A stretch of DNA of 64,000 nucleotides, from NCBI RefSeq assembly GCF_016820585.1, contig NZ_JADHDX010000013.1, positions 24,047 through 88,046 of the forward strand, read 5' to 3'. Both the position numbers and the translations under genes were made by a program. The notes beneath the pieces were generated by a model that did not search any database, was not told the origin of the DNA, and saw only the letters and a list, made by a program, of their open reading frames with translations. Below are positions 23,436 to 30,883 of this stretch, in pieces. Numbering within the stretch: the first letter of the stretch is position 1; every line of letters starts with the position of its first letter. This DNA is from Arthrobacter beigongshangensis (lineage in GTDB: Bacteria; Bacillota; Bacilli; Bacillales_A; Planococcaceae).

Positions 23436-24380
23436 ATGATACATAAAATTATCATTCCAACACCATTCGCTGTTGGCGATGTCAATTCATTTCTGATGAA
23501 AGGAGATACACTGTCACTCGTCGATGCAGGACCGAAAACACCCGAAGCCTACGCGGCGCTCGAGCATGGCATTAAGGAAGCGGGATATGCATTCAACGAT
23601 ATTGAACAAGTCATTTTGACACATCACCATCCCGATCATGCTGGCTGGATTGATGCATTTGATCGGGCAAATGTGTTGGGGCATACCTATAACGATCTTT
23701 GGCTGAAGCGAGATGATGATTTTTTCAAGTACCATGATGCATTTTATTTGGAGCGTCTTTTGGAGGAAGGGGTTCCTGAGGAATATCTCTTTTGGGTCAA
23801 GCGCATGAAACGTTCCGCCGCGTTAATGGGGGAGAGACCGCTCGATCATCTACTTGCCGAGGGAGATGCACTGCCTGGACATGAAGGTTGGACGGTCATG
23901 GAAACACCAGGACATGCGCAAAGTCATCTCGTTTTTTTGCATGAACAAAGGGGTGAAATGATTGGTGGGGATCTTGTGCTTGAAAAAGTTTCTTCTAATC
24001 CACTCATTGAGCCGCCACTTGATCCGAAGATGGGACGTCCGCGTTCGCTATTACAATATAACGCGTCATTGAAACGGCTGCTGACATTGCCTATTGATAT
24101 CATTTACAGTGGACATGGCAATGACGTGCGCAATATTCATCCGCTGATTGAAGGTCGCCTGGTGAAGCAGCGTGAACGAGCGATGAAGGTGCTGGCTATG
24201 ATGGACGGTGGACCGCGCACTATTTTTGAACTCACAAAAGAGTTATTCCCGGCTGTTTATGAAAAAGAATTAGGGCTGACATTGTCCGAAACAATTGGTC
24301 AAACAGATTATCTTGTCGATGAAGGGCTTGTTGTTGAAACACGTGATGAAAGCGGCGTCTATTACTATGAACAAGCGTAA
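23436..24380 (+). CDS. MBL-fold metallo-hydrolase
   Basis: A 314-residue metallo-beta-lactamase-fold protein. The metal motif THHHPDHAG is near residue 64-72, with ETPGHAQSHL (third His), IGGDLVL (bridging Asp) and YSGHGNDV (last His) in order, so a two-metal active site is complete. A C-terminal winged-helix-like part (RTIFELTKELFPAVYEKELG, LSETIGQTDYLVDEGLV) resembles the B. subtilis YobT/YqgX-like hydrolases. The substrate is probably a thioester or other ester. TTG at 23433 and ATG at 23436 are adjacent possible starts after AAAGGGG. It overlaps the following SDR gene. Confidence 0.9.
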   Translation: MIHKIIIPTPFAVGDVNSFLMKGDTLSLVDAGPKTPEAYAALEHGIKEAGYAFNDIEQVILTHHHPDHAGWIDAFDRANVLGHTYNDLWLKRDDDFFKYHDAFYLERLLEEGVPEEYLFWVKRMKRSAALMGERPLDHLLAEGDALPGHEGWTVMETPGHAQSHLVFLHEQRGEMIGGDLVLEKVSSNPLIEPPLDPKMGRPRSLLQYNASLKRLLTLPIDIIYSGHGNDVRNIHPLIEGRLVKQRERAMKVLAMMDGGPRTIFELTKELFPAVYEKELGLTLSETIGQTDYLVDEGLVVETRDESGVYYYEQA

Positions 24381-25119
24381 ATCAGTTGTTGTGACAGGCG
24401 CGACGAGCGGTGTTGGCTATGCGGTGACAAAAAGGCTGTTGCTGGAAGGTCATACTGTTTGGGCGACAGGTAGAGCACCAGATAAGCTATGGGAATTGCA
24501 AAATGCAGGTGCACAAACGGTACCTGCGGATTTATCCGACAAAGAGGAAGTTGAACGGTTGTTGGCGCACATTGGTACGCCGGATATTGTTATTTTTTCT
24601 GCTGGTGTAGGAGCGTTCGATTATGCCTATGAAACGTCGGATGAAGCGATTGAGAGCATGATGGCAGTCAATGTTGTTGCGCCTATGCAGTTGAGCAAGC
24701 GTTTGTTGCCAGGGATGATGGAACGTCGGCAAGGGCACCTCATCTTTCTTGGTTCCCAGGCGGGTAAAGTGGCAACACCCAAGGCTTCAATCTACGCAGC
24801 ATCTAAGCATGCGATTATAGGTTACACCAATGCTTTGCGAATGGAAGTAGCGCCATTCGGTATCCATGTTACTACAATCAATCCAGGACCCATTGATACG
24901 CCTTTTCTAGATTTAGCAGATGATACAGGTGACTACCGTACATCGCTTGGTCGGCATTTATTAGCAGTGGAAGATGTCGTAGATGCAGTGATGAAAACGG
25001 TGGGACATCCGGTGAGAGATGTGAATTTGCCTTGGTATATGGGCGTCACTAGTAAATTGCATGCTGTCGCGCCAGCACTTGTGGAACGGCTGGGGCGTAA
25101 GTATTTTATGAAAAAATGA
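24367..25119 (+). CDS. Short-chain dehydrogenase (YqjQ-like)
   Basis: A 250-residue classical SDR: nucleotide loop TGATSGVG at about residues 10-17, NNAG equivalent FSAGVG, catalytic Ser in FLGSQAGK, Tyr/Lys in YAASKHA, and the PG motif INPGPIDTPF. The ATG at 24367 lies inside the last codons of the MBL gene (14-base overlap), so translation is coupled. The C-terminus (LPWYMGVTSKLHAVAPALVE) matches the DltE/YqjQ branch of SDRs, whose substrates are not established. Confidence 0.9.
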   Translation: MNKRKSVVVTGATSGVGYAVTKRLLLEGHTVWATGRAPDKLWELQNAGAQTVPADLSDKEEVERLLAHIGTPDIVIFSAGVGAFDYAYETSDEAIESMMAVNVVAPMQLSKRLLPGMMERRQGHLIFLGSQAGKVATPKASIYAASKHAIIGYTNALRMEVAPFGIHVTTINPGPIDTPFLDLADDTGDYRTSLGRHLLAVEDVVDAVMKTVGHPVRDVNLPWYMGVTSKLHAVAPALVERLGRKYFMKK

Positions 25120-25130
25120 TACGGCATAGT

Positions 25131-25162
25131 AAAAAAGCTCAGATTTAAACCTGAGCTTTTTG
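25131..25162. terminator. Bidirectional terminator
   Basis: AAAAGCTCAG (25133-25142) pairs with CTGAGCTTTT (25151-25160), flanked by A- and T-runs, between the SDR gene and the convergent paiB gene. Confidence 0.9.
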
Positions 25163-25207
25163 AATGTACCTACTATAGTTAGAAGCATCATATAAAATAA
25201 TTTACGC

Positions 25208-25831
25208 TTAGTTATCCTTTTCCAACTTACTTTCCATCAATTTTGCCATTTGTTGAGAATTCGAATCTTTTTCTTCATAGAGTTTATCAATGATGTTTTG
25301 ATAGTCCTTTTCATTGCGATTTTGACTTAGTTTATTGGCAGCTTGAATTTCTTGTACTTTAATCTTGAATCCAACAATACCTTTTAGTTCTTTTTCTAAC
25401 AACTGAGGAGAAATTTTATCCCATAAAACTGGATTTTCACGGTTACCTTCATATTTTCGCAGTAACTTTGTCAGATCCTGCTTTAGACCTTCCTCGTCCA
25501 AAATGTCGACTTTACCATACATATGTACAGCTTGGTAATTCCATGTCGGAACATTTTCTTTTTCATACCAGGAAGAAGAGATATAAGAATGCGCTCCCTG
25601 GAACATCACTAATACTTCTTCACTGGTTTCGAATGTTTTCCATTGAGGGTTTCCATAAGCCATATGCCCCGTTATATAATAAGTATCTTCTTCTTTACTG
25701 AACTGCAATGGCAAATGAGTAGCAATTGGTTTCCCTCGTTTTGTTGTGACAATCGTACCAAAAGAATTTTGTTGGACAAAATCCCAAATTTCATCAACAT
25801 TTGTGACCTTAAAATATTTTGGAATATACAT
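25208..25831 (-). CDS. paiB: FMN-binding negative transcriptional regulator PaiB
   Basis: A 207-residue PaiB-family protein (split-barrel FMN fold). Recognisable segments are MYIPKYFKVTN at the start, TKRGKPIATHLPL, YYITGHMAYGNPQW and ISSSWYEKENVPTWNYQAVH, the last two forming the flavin site of the family. B. subtilis PaiB, encoded with the acetyltransferase PaiA, represses sporulation and protease genes when overexpressed. Here it is the distal gene of a paiA-paiB pair spaced by 21 bases. Confidence 0.93.
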   Translation of the reverse strand: MYIPKYFKVTNVDEIWDFVQQNSFGTIVTTKRGKPIATHLPLQFSKEEDTYYITGHMAYGNPQWKTFETSEEVLVMFQGAHSYISSSWYEKENVPTWNYQAVHMYGKVDILDEEGLKQDLTKLLRKYEGNRENPVLWDKISPQLLEKELKGIVGFKIKVQEIQAANKLSQNRNEKDYQNIIDKLYEEKDSNSQQMAKLMESKLEKDN

Positions 25832-25852
25832 AATAACCTACCTTTCAAAAAG

Positions 25853-26371
<519 letters not shown>

Positions 26372-26396
26372 TTACATATATCGCTCCTTTATGTAA

Positions 26397-26849
26397 TCAA
26401 TAAGTCCTCTTGTTTCCCTTTTTAACAAATTCCCAATCTTTTTCTACATTTTTTCTTGCCCTTTGAAGAAGATTGAAAATGGTTTCTGCATCTTTTTCAG
26501 AAAATCCCTTTAATGCAATGTTGTTGGAGTAATCATTTTCTTTTTTTATAAGTGGGTAAACATTTTTCCCTTTCTCTGTTGGAAAGAGTTTCTTGATTTT
26601 TTTATTATGTTCATCGTCTTTCTTTTCAATAAAGCCATTAATTTCAAGTTTTTTTATAGCACGAGATGCTGTTGTTCGATCTACTTTTATCATTTCAGCT
26701 AACTTTTCTTGAATGATTCCTGGGTTTTCAAATATTCGTACAAGGTATAAATACTGACCTTTTGTCAGGTCATATTCTTTAAATTCTATATTACTTATCG
26801 AATCTAATGCCCTTGCTATCATTCCAATTTCACGAAGAATTCCCTTCAT
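26397..26849 (-). CDS. MarR-family transcriptional regulator
   Basis: A 150-residue winged-helix repressor. The DNA-reading part is typical: YDLTKGQYLYLVRIFENPG, IIQEKLAEMIKVDRTTASRA as the helix-turn-helix and then KKLEINGFIEKK as the wing. B. subtilis arrangements often pair MarR proteins with GNAT genes. Two palindromes in the 100 bases upstream are likely self-binding sites, so it probably represses itself and paiAB; the inducing ligand is unknown. Confidence 0.92.
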   Translation of the reverse strand: MKGILREIGMIARALDSISNIEFKEYDLTKGQYLYLVRIFENPGIIQEKLAEMIKVDRTTASRAIKKLEINGFIEKKDDEHNKKIKKLFPTEKGKNVYPLIKKENDYSNNIALKGFSEKDAETIFNLLQRARKNVEKDWEFVKKGNKRTY

Positions 26850-26872
26850 AATTTCCTCCTTAGTACATATTT

Positions 26873-26892
26873 TTTATTGCGAATGCAATAAA
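26873..26892. promoter_or_regulatory. MarR operator candidate 1
   Basis: TTTATTGC and GCAATAAA (26873-26880 and 26885-26892) form a palindrome with a four-base centre, 24 bases upstream of the MarR start codon. Confidence 0.65.
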
Positions 26893-26913
26893 AATGGCAT
26901 ACATTAAATATAT

Positions 26914-26945
26914 TTTATTTTTGTTGCATTTGCAACAAAAATAAA
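26914..26945. promoter_or_regulatory. MarR operator candidate 2
   Basis: A 15-bp perfect palindrome with a two-base centre; the inner part GTTGCA-TT-TGCAAC shares TTGC/GCAA half sites with the first palindrome. Confidence 0.65.
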
Positions 26946-27054
26946 TTACGAAAAGGACGAGTAAAGTGCAATGTTTTCAAATGATCTTTAATCGGTATTA
27001 TTACTCTTTCTGTTTCCTCTACAAGACATTTGGTTAATTTACCCGATTGAATAT

Positions 27055-27066
27055 GAACGTATGTTC
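27055..27066. promoter_or_regulatory. LexA box 1 of uvrX
   Basis: GAACGTATGTTC matches the Bacillus LexA core GAAC-N4-GTTC perfectly. It lies about 50 bases before the uvrX start codon. Confidence 0.85.
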
Positions 27067-27081
27067 TGTATATAATTAGTG

Positions 27082-27093
27082 GAACAATCGTTC
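27082..27093. promoter_or_regulatory. LexA box 2 of uvrX
   Basis: GAACAATCGTTC is a second perfect GAAC-N4-GTTC core, 15 bases downstream of the first and just ahead of the ribosome site. Confidence 0.75.
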
Positions 27094-27112
27094 TTAGTTG
27101 GAGGAGTGAAAT

Positions 27113-28366
27113 ATGTATAAACATTTACCAGATCGAAAAATCGTCTGTCTCGACATGCGTAGCTTTTATGCGAGTTGCGCTGCGGTGATTGAAGGGCTCG
27201 ATGTCACGAAGACGTCCATTGCCGTTATTGGCAACAAAGAACGGAAAGGTGGCATTGTCCTAGCGGCGTCTCCGTTGCTCAAGAAGAAATTTGGGGTGGA
27301 GTCTTGTATGCGTCTGTTTGAAATCCCAGATGATCCCTCGATTCACCTTATCGAGCCCCAGATGGCGTTGTATATAGAGATATCAATGGAAATCACCCGA
27401 TTGCTAAATAATTATGTGCCAAAAGAAGCCATTCATGTGTACAGTATCGACGAAAGTTTTATTGACTTAGGTGGGACGGAGCGATTATGGGGACCTGTGG
27501 AAGAGACGGTTCAACGTATACAAGACGATCTTGAAAACCAATTTCAATTGCGATCAGCCTGTGGAATTGGCCCGAATATGCTGATGGCAAAACTTGCTCT
27601 CGACATCGAAGCGAAAAAGACGGGTATCGCGCGGTGGACGTATGAGGATGTTCCGACAAAGTTATGGCCTGTTGCGCCGTTGAGTCGCATGTGGGGGATA
27701 GGTAGTCGATTGGAAAAAACATTGAATGATATGGGATTATATTCTGTCGGCGATCTTGCTCACGAGCCCCTTGAAGTGCTTGAAAAGAAGTTCGGCCTAA
27801 TGGGCAATCAATTGTATCACCATGCGCACGGAATCGACTTGTCCGATTTGGGTGCCCCACTTGTTGAAGGGCAAAAGAGCTATGGGAAAGGGCAAGTGTT
27901 GTATCGGGATTATAATAAACGAGAAGATGTGCTCACGGTTATGCTTGAAATGTGTGAAGATGTCGCGAGGCGGGCAAGGGAAGCAAGAAAGGTAGGGCGT
28001 ACGGTCCATTTGTCTATCGGCTATTCGAAACGGTCGCTGTCTGGCGGTTTTAGCCGTTCACGTTCGATGGGTGAGGCGACCAATGACACGATGAAAATCT
28101 ATCAACTCTGTATAACACTATTCGATAAGTTCCATGACGGCAGTTCGGTACGACGTTTATCGATTAGCCTAACAAATTTGGAAGAGGAGCATTCTGTGCA
28201 GCTTAACCTGTTCGATAATCAATCAGAACGAACTCGGCAACTAGGTGCAACCATCGATGCACTCAGGAGTAAATACGGATCAAATGCTATTCTCCGTGCG
28301 GTGTCTTATACAGAGGCGGGGACAGCCATTGAGCGAGATAAGCTGATTGGGGGGCATAAGAAATAG
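27113..28366 (+). CDS. uvrX: Y-family DNA polymerase, UvrX/YqjW type
   Basis: A 417-residue translesion polymerase. Catalytic acidic motifs are LDMRSFYASCAA (Asp14) and YSIDESFIDLGG (Asp and Glu near residue 112); SACGIGPNMLMAKLALDIEAKKTG is the palm/thumb region, and MWGIGSRLEKTLNDMG is the helix-hairpin-helix. The C-terminus holds a QLNLF peptide, a likely sliding-clamp binding motif. Length and motifs match UvrX rather than DinB. Two LexA boxes upstream indicate SOS induction. Its usual YolD-type partner is found 1.5 kb downstream, also behind a LexA box. Confidence 0.93.
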   Translation: MYKHLPDRKIVCLDMRSFYASCAAVIEGLDVTKTSIAVIGNKERKGGIVLAASPLLKKKFGVESCMRLFEIPDDPSIHLIEPQMALYIEISMEITRLLNNYVPKEAIHVYSIDESFIDLGGTERLWGPVEETVQRIQDDLENQFQLRSACGIGPNMLMAKLALDIEAKKTGIARWTYEDVPTKLWPVAPLSRMWGIGSRLEKTLNDMGLYSVGDLAHEPLEVLEKKFGLMGNQLYHHAHGIDLSDLGAPLVEGQKSYGKGQVLYRDYNKREDVLTVMLEMCEDVARRAREARKVGRTVHLSIGYSKRSLSGGFSRSRSMGEATNDTMKIYQLCITLFDKFHDGSSVRRLSISLTNLEEEHSVQLNLFDNQSERTRQLGATIDALRSKYGSNAILRAVSYTEAGTAIERDKLIGGHKK

Positions 28367-28422
28367 TTGGAAAAACTTATTAATTCTAACCAAGTGTAAG
28401 GCATTTTTTCGCACAGTTTAAC

Positions 28423-28458
28423 AAAGCATCCCTCGTTTTTGAGAGATGCTTTGTTTTT
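28423..28458 (+). terminator. Rho-independent terminator of uvrX
   Basis: AAAGCATC-CCTC pairs with GAG-AGATGCTTT (one mismatch) around a GTTTTT loop and is followed by GTTTTTC. Confidence 0.85.
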
Positions 28459-28540
28459 CTTATTCGTACTATTTCAGTTTTATTTCACATAAACAATTGG
28501 CAATCTTTATGAAGAAAATTATATGTAAACAGGCGAAAGA

Positions 28541-28560
28541 GAACATATGTGTGGTATACT
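28541..28560 (+). promoter_or_regulatory. Extended -10 promoter of the toxin gene with a partial LexA-like site
   Basis: TGGTATACT at 28552-28560 is an extended -10 element. Directly upstream, GAACATATGTGT (28541-28552) matches the LexA core in its left half and centre but not in the last two to three bases, so LexA control is only a possibility. Confidence 0.5.
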
Positions 28561-28641
28561 ATAAGAGTAATTAAATAGGGAATCGAGGGTAGTCGGCACT
28601 CCTGTTATGGTCTATTCACCTGACGGAAGGGGGTGTTGTAT

Positions 28642-28725
28642 GTGAGCGTGTTTCAAGCAATTGTCCTTATGATTAGCTTCGCCAGCCTAATCGTTGCTGT
28701 CATCGCATTATCACAAAAGAAATAA
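28642..28725 (+). CDS. Putative holin-like type I toxin, 27 residues
   Basis: A GTG at 28642, seven bases after AAGGGGGT, encodes SVFQAIVLMISFASLIVAV followed by IALSQKK: a short polar start, one membrane helix and a basic tail. This is the design of the putative holin-like toxins of Firmicutes, related in style to TxpA-type type I toxins, which depolarise the membrane and are silenced by an antisense RNA. The 3' untranslated region begins CCCGCCCTTGAGCC..., also typical of these loci. The neighbouring ATG (28640) is out of frame and stops at once. Confidence 0.8.
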   Translation: MSVFQAIVLMISFASLIVAVIALSQKK

Positions 28726-28846
28726 CCCGCCCTTGAGCCTCCAAGCAAATGAGCGGATTATTCTGTAGAGTTTGCTGATCGCCTTTGAAGCGATCCTATT
28801 TTATTGCAAAGCCGTTTGATGGTTGCGCATCAGACGGTCTTTTTAA
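28726..28846. ncRNA. 3' region of the toxin mRNA, expected antisense RNA overlap and terminator
   Basis: The region holds GATCGC/GCGATC (28777-28782 and 28790-28795) and a second hairpin, GCCGTTTGATG with CATCAGACGGT (about 28811-28838), followed by CTTTTTAAT, which ends the toxin mRNA. In the related loci an antisense RNA starts in this 3' region on the opposite strand. I could not fix its promoter, so the antisense RNA is inferred from the family. Confidence 0.5.
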
Positions 28847-29048
28847 TATATGCTACTTCACTACTAGTATACGTTGTGCACTTCCGAATTTCAAGTTCGT
28901 TGCAATTGGTGTAGAGACGTTAGAATTTGTTCCCGCTAGCACTTTTTATAACACATGAACGTAACTCAATCAGCAGTATTTTCACCGCCACGGTAAGGGT
29001 GGTAAATTATGAATCTCTAAGTATGACAAATCAATTTCTTCTTCGTTA
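28847..29048. other. Gene-free stretch
   Basis: About 200 bases between the toxin mRNA terminator and the reverse-strand cupin gene. No reading frame with a ribosome site and no strong hairpin are seen. Confidence 0.5.
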
Positions 29049-29672
29049 TTAATTATCGAAATACTGGGGGTTAAGTGTATTTTGATGCGTATATGGATGC
29101 AATTGGTTGACGTATTGATAGGAGGTGTTGTCATTTGCTCTATTGCAGTCGCTAGGCGGACCAATAAATGTTGATGGCTTAACGGGAGCAATTGCTTTCT
29201 CCCATTGACCTTCATCAAGACAATAGGTGTGCGCCATAATATTGGCAGGCGTTAATGTTAAAAGGTCAGAGCCTAGAATTACTTCCGGAGTTGACGCATC
29301 AAAAATTCCTAGAAAATGAGTGTCATTAGCCGTGGCTACCATGTAATGCCACCAGCCTTGAGGTACGTTTGCTACCTGTCCGGCTGTAATAGGATAATCT
29401 TGAATTTGCTTTGTAAAAGGATTGAGTAACGATACAGTAACAGCACCAGAAATACAATAGAGTAGCTCTGCGGCATGTTGGTGGTAATGAGGCTCAATCA
29501 CATTATCAGCGTTAAGAAAAATATCAAGCAAAGACACATTTTCTAGCGTGTTTAATTGATTGATGCCAAGTACATTAATAAAATTTTGATTATTTTTCTT
29601 GAAAAGCGGACTGTTATTTACATCAAAAGTGAACTGTGTTGCCGGTGACGTGTAATCGATAATTGACCCCAT
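29049..29672 (-). CDS. Cupin-domain protein
   Basis: A 207-residue single-cupin protein resembling a half oxalate decarboxylase/germin domain. Cupin motif 1 is PHYHQHAAELLYCISGAVTV (two His and a Glu as metal ligands) and motif 2 is GQVANVPQGWWHYMVATAND, with the last His. A metal site is therefore complete. The C-terminal 60 residues are low complexity, rich in Asn, Pro and Tyr. The reaction is unknown; related Bacillales proteins are sporulation- or stress-linked. It lies on the reverse strand between the two SOS genes. Confidence 0.82.
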   Translation of the reverse strand: MGSIIDYTSPATQFTFDVNNSPLFKKNNQNFINVLGINQLNTLENVSLLDIFLNADNVIEPHYHQHAAELLYCISGAVTVSLLNPFTKQIQDYPITAGQVANVPQGWWHYMVATANDTHFLGIFDASTPEVILGSDLLTLTPANIMAHTYCLDEGQWEKAIAPVKPSTFIGPPSDCNRANDNTSYQYVNQLHPYTHQNTLNPQYFDN

Positions 29673-29806
29673 AAGTACATCCTTCCGTCATAATCTCAAA
29701 TATGCGTAGTTCGCACATTTTTACAGGGTATGTATGAATTCATTTTTGTGTGATGATTGCTAATAAGCAATAGCTTGCCAAAAGTATATACATGCATTTA
29801 TAATGG

Positions 29807-29818
29807 GAACTAATGTTC
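29807..29818. promoter_or_regulatory. LexA box of the yolD-like gene
   Basis: GAACTAATGTTC has a perfect GAAC-N4-GTTC core and lies 28 bases before the start codon. Confidence 0.75.
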
Positions 29819-29845
29819 TTGTCTGGTGGAAAGGAGGAAGTACAA

Positions 29846-30181
29846 ATGATTCGCGATCGAGGACGTATCAAATGGACAGCGATGATGTTGCCAGAACACT
29901 TGGCGAAGTTACGTGATTGGGTTGGTGAAGATGACTTTGAAGAAAAACCGGATATTGACGAATGGACTCTACAAGAGTTTCAACAGCAGTTGGCCATTGC
30001 ATATCAATCGAACTGTGAAATTCGAGTCAAGACATGGAACATAGGGGTGCTTGCTAATATAACAGGCATCTTGACTAGAATCGACGAACAAGCCCGGCTC
30101 ATTTACATAACGGATGGGTTAACAGTGCAGAAGATATTGTTGAACAGCATTGTCGGAATTGAAACGATTACGACGGATTAA
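29846..30181 (+). CDS. YolD-like protein
   Basis: A 111-residue protein of the YolD-like family: MIRDRGRIKWTAMMLPEHLA at the start, VGEDDFEEKPDIDEWTLQEF, then a beta-rich C-terminal part (GVLANITGILTRIDEQARLIYI). YolD-like proteins are normally encoded directly next to UvrX-type Y-family polymerases and are thought to assist them. Here the polymerase is 1.5 kb upstream with a toxin and a cupin gene between them, but both genes keep LexA boxes. The ATG at 29846 follows AAAGGAGGAAG. Confidence 0.9.
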   Translation: MIRDRGRIKWTAMMLPEHLAKLRDWVGEDDFEEKPDIDEWTLQEFQQQLAIAYQSNCEIRVKTWNIGVLANITGILTRIDEQARLIYITDGLTVQKILLNSIVGIETITTD

Positions 30182-30187
30182 TTAGCT

Positions 30188-30637
30188 CTAGTGGTCATGC
30201 TCGTCTACTTGCTCCTTCAAGACAGTTAATAGCATAAAACCTTCAATGAATAAATCTTGATCGCAGCCTTCCAGTGTATATGTGAGTACTTGTTGACCAT
30301 TTCCCGTGATAAGATCCGTACAGGTCATAGTAAATTTGGCAGGATCATTTCCTTTGTTGCTATTTTTGGACCGGTCAATTTCCAAATCGATGGATGAACC
30401 ATCGAAAGTCAGATTGTAAAGTGTCGGTTCTCCCTCAAGTGTGTAATTCGCAATCCGTATAGAATCTGGCTTATCCCTTTCGACACTGTCCAAGAACAAT
30501 TCAAAGCTTGGAAAATTATAAACGGGACCATTCATATTAATAACATCTCCGTTTTTCACTGCTTTTTCGCTATCATATGAACAGGCTGATACTAGTACTA
30601 TTCCGAGAATCCAAAGTAAGTACAAAAGTTTCCGCAT
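30188..30637 (-). CDS. DUF4362 lipoprotein
   Basis: A 149-residue lipoprotein: signal peptide MRKLLYLLWILGIVLVSAC with lipobox VSAC (Cys19), then a DUF4362 pattern (KNGDVINMNGPVYNFPSFELF, DSIRIANYTLEGEPTLYNL, CTDLITGNGQQVLTYTLEGC). The function of DUF4362 proteins is not known. The ATG at 30637 follows GGAGGGA; the frame is open further upstream (to 30691) without a ribosome site. It converges with the yolD-like gene with a gap of six bases. Confidence 0.82.
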   Translation of the reverse strand: MRKLLYLLWILGIVLVSACSYDSEKAVKNGDVINMNGPVYNFPSFELFLDSVERDKPDSIRIANYTLEGEPTLYNLTFDGSSIDLEIDRSKNSNKGNDPAKFTMTCTDLITGNGQQVLTYTLEGCDQDLFIEGFMLLTVLKEQVDEHDH

Positions 30638-30847
30638 TTTATCCCTCCGGCAATTAACTAGGTCTTCACCTTCACTATATGGTTTTATCACGCGTTATAT
30701 TACTGTAGTTACTTCGAAAACCGAATAATTTAAAACTCGGACCTTTTCTATTGTTCAGACATTTGCTAAACTATTCAAAGGGCAATTTGAAACAGTGGAA
30801 ATCTAAACGCTCTGCAGATTCAAATTTCAGATCCAATTAGACCAAGG

Positions 30848-30853
30848 TATAAT
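30848..30853 (+). promoter_or_regulatory. -10 element of the ABC exporter operon
   Basis: TATAAT in GGTATAATTG lies 30 bases before the first exporter gene. No good -35 is seen at 17 bases, and no leader peptide like bmrB is evident in the 190 bases upstream. Confidence 0.45.
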
Positions 30854-30883
30854 TGATTTTTAAAGAAAAGTAGGGGAAGCCAA

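Noticed and set aside
28982..29218. Reverse frame overlapping the cupin gene 3' end
   Set aside because: It is an out-of-frame shadow of the cupin gene, whose own frame carries the metal motifs.
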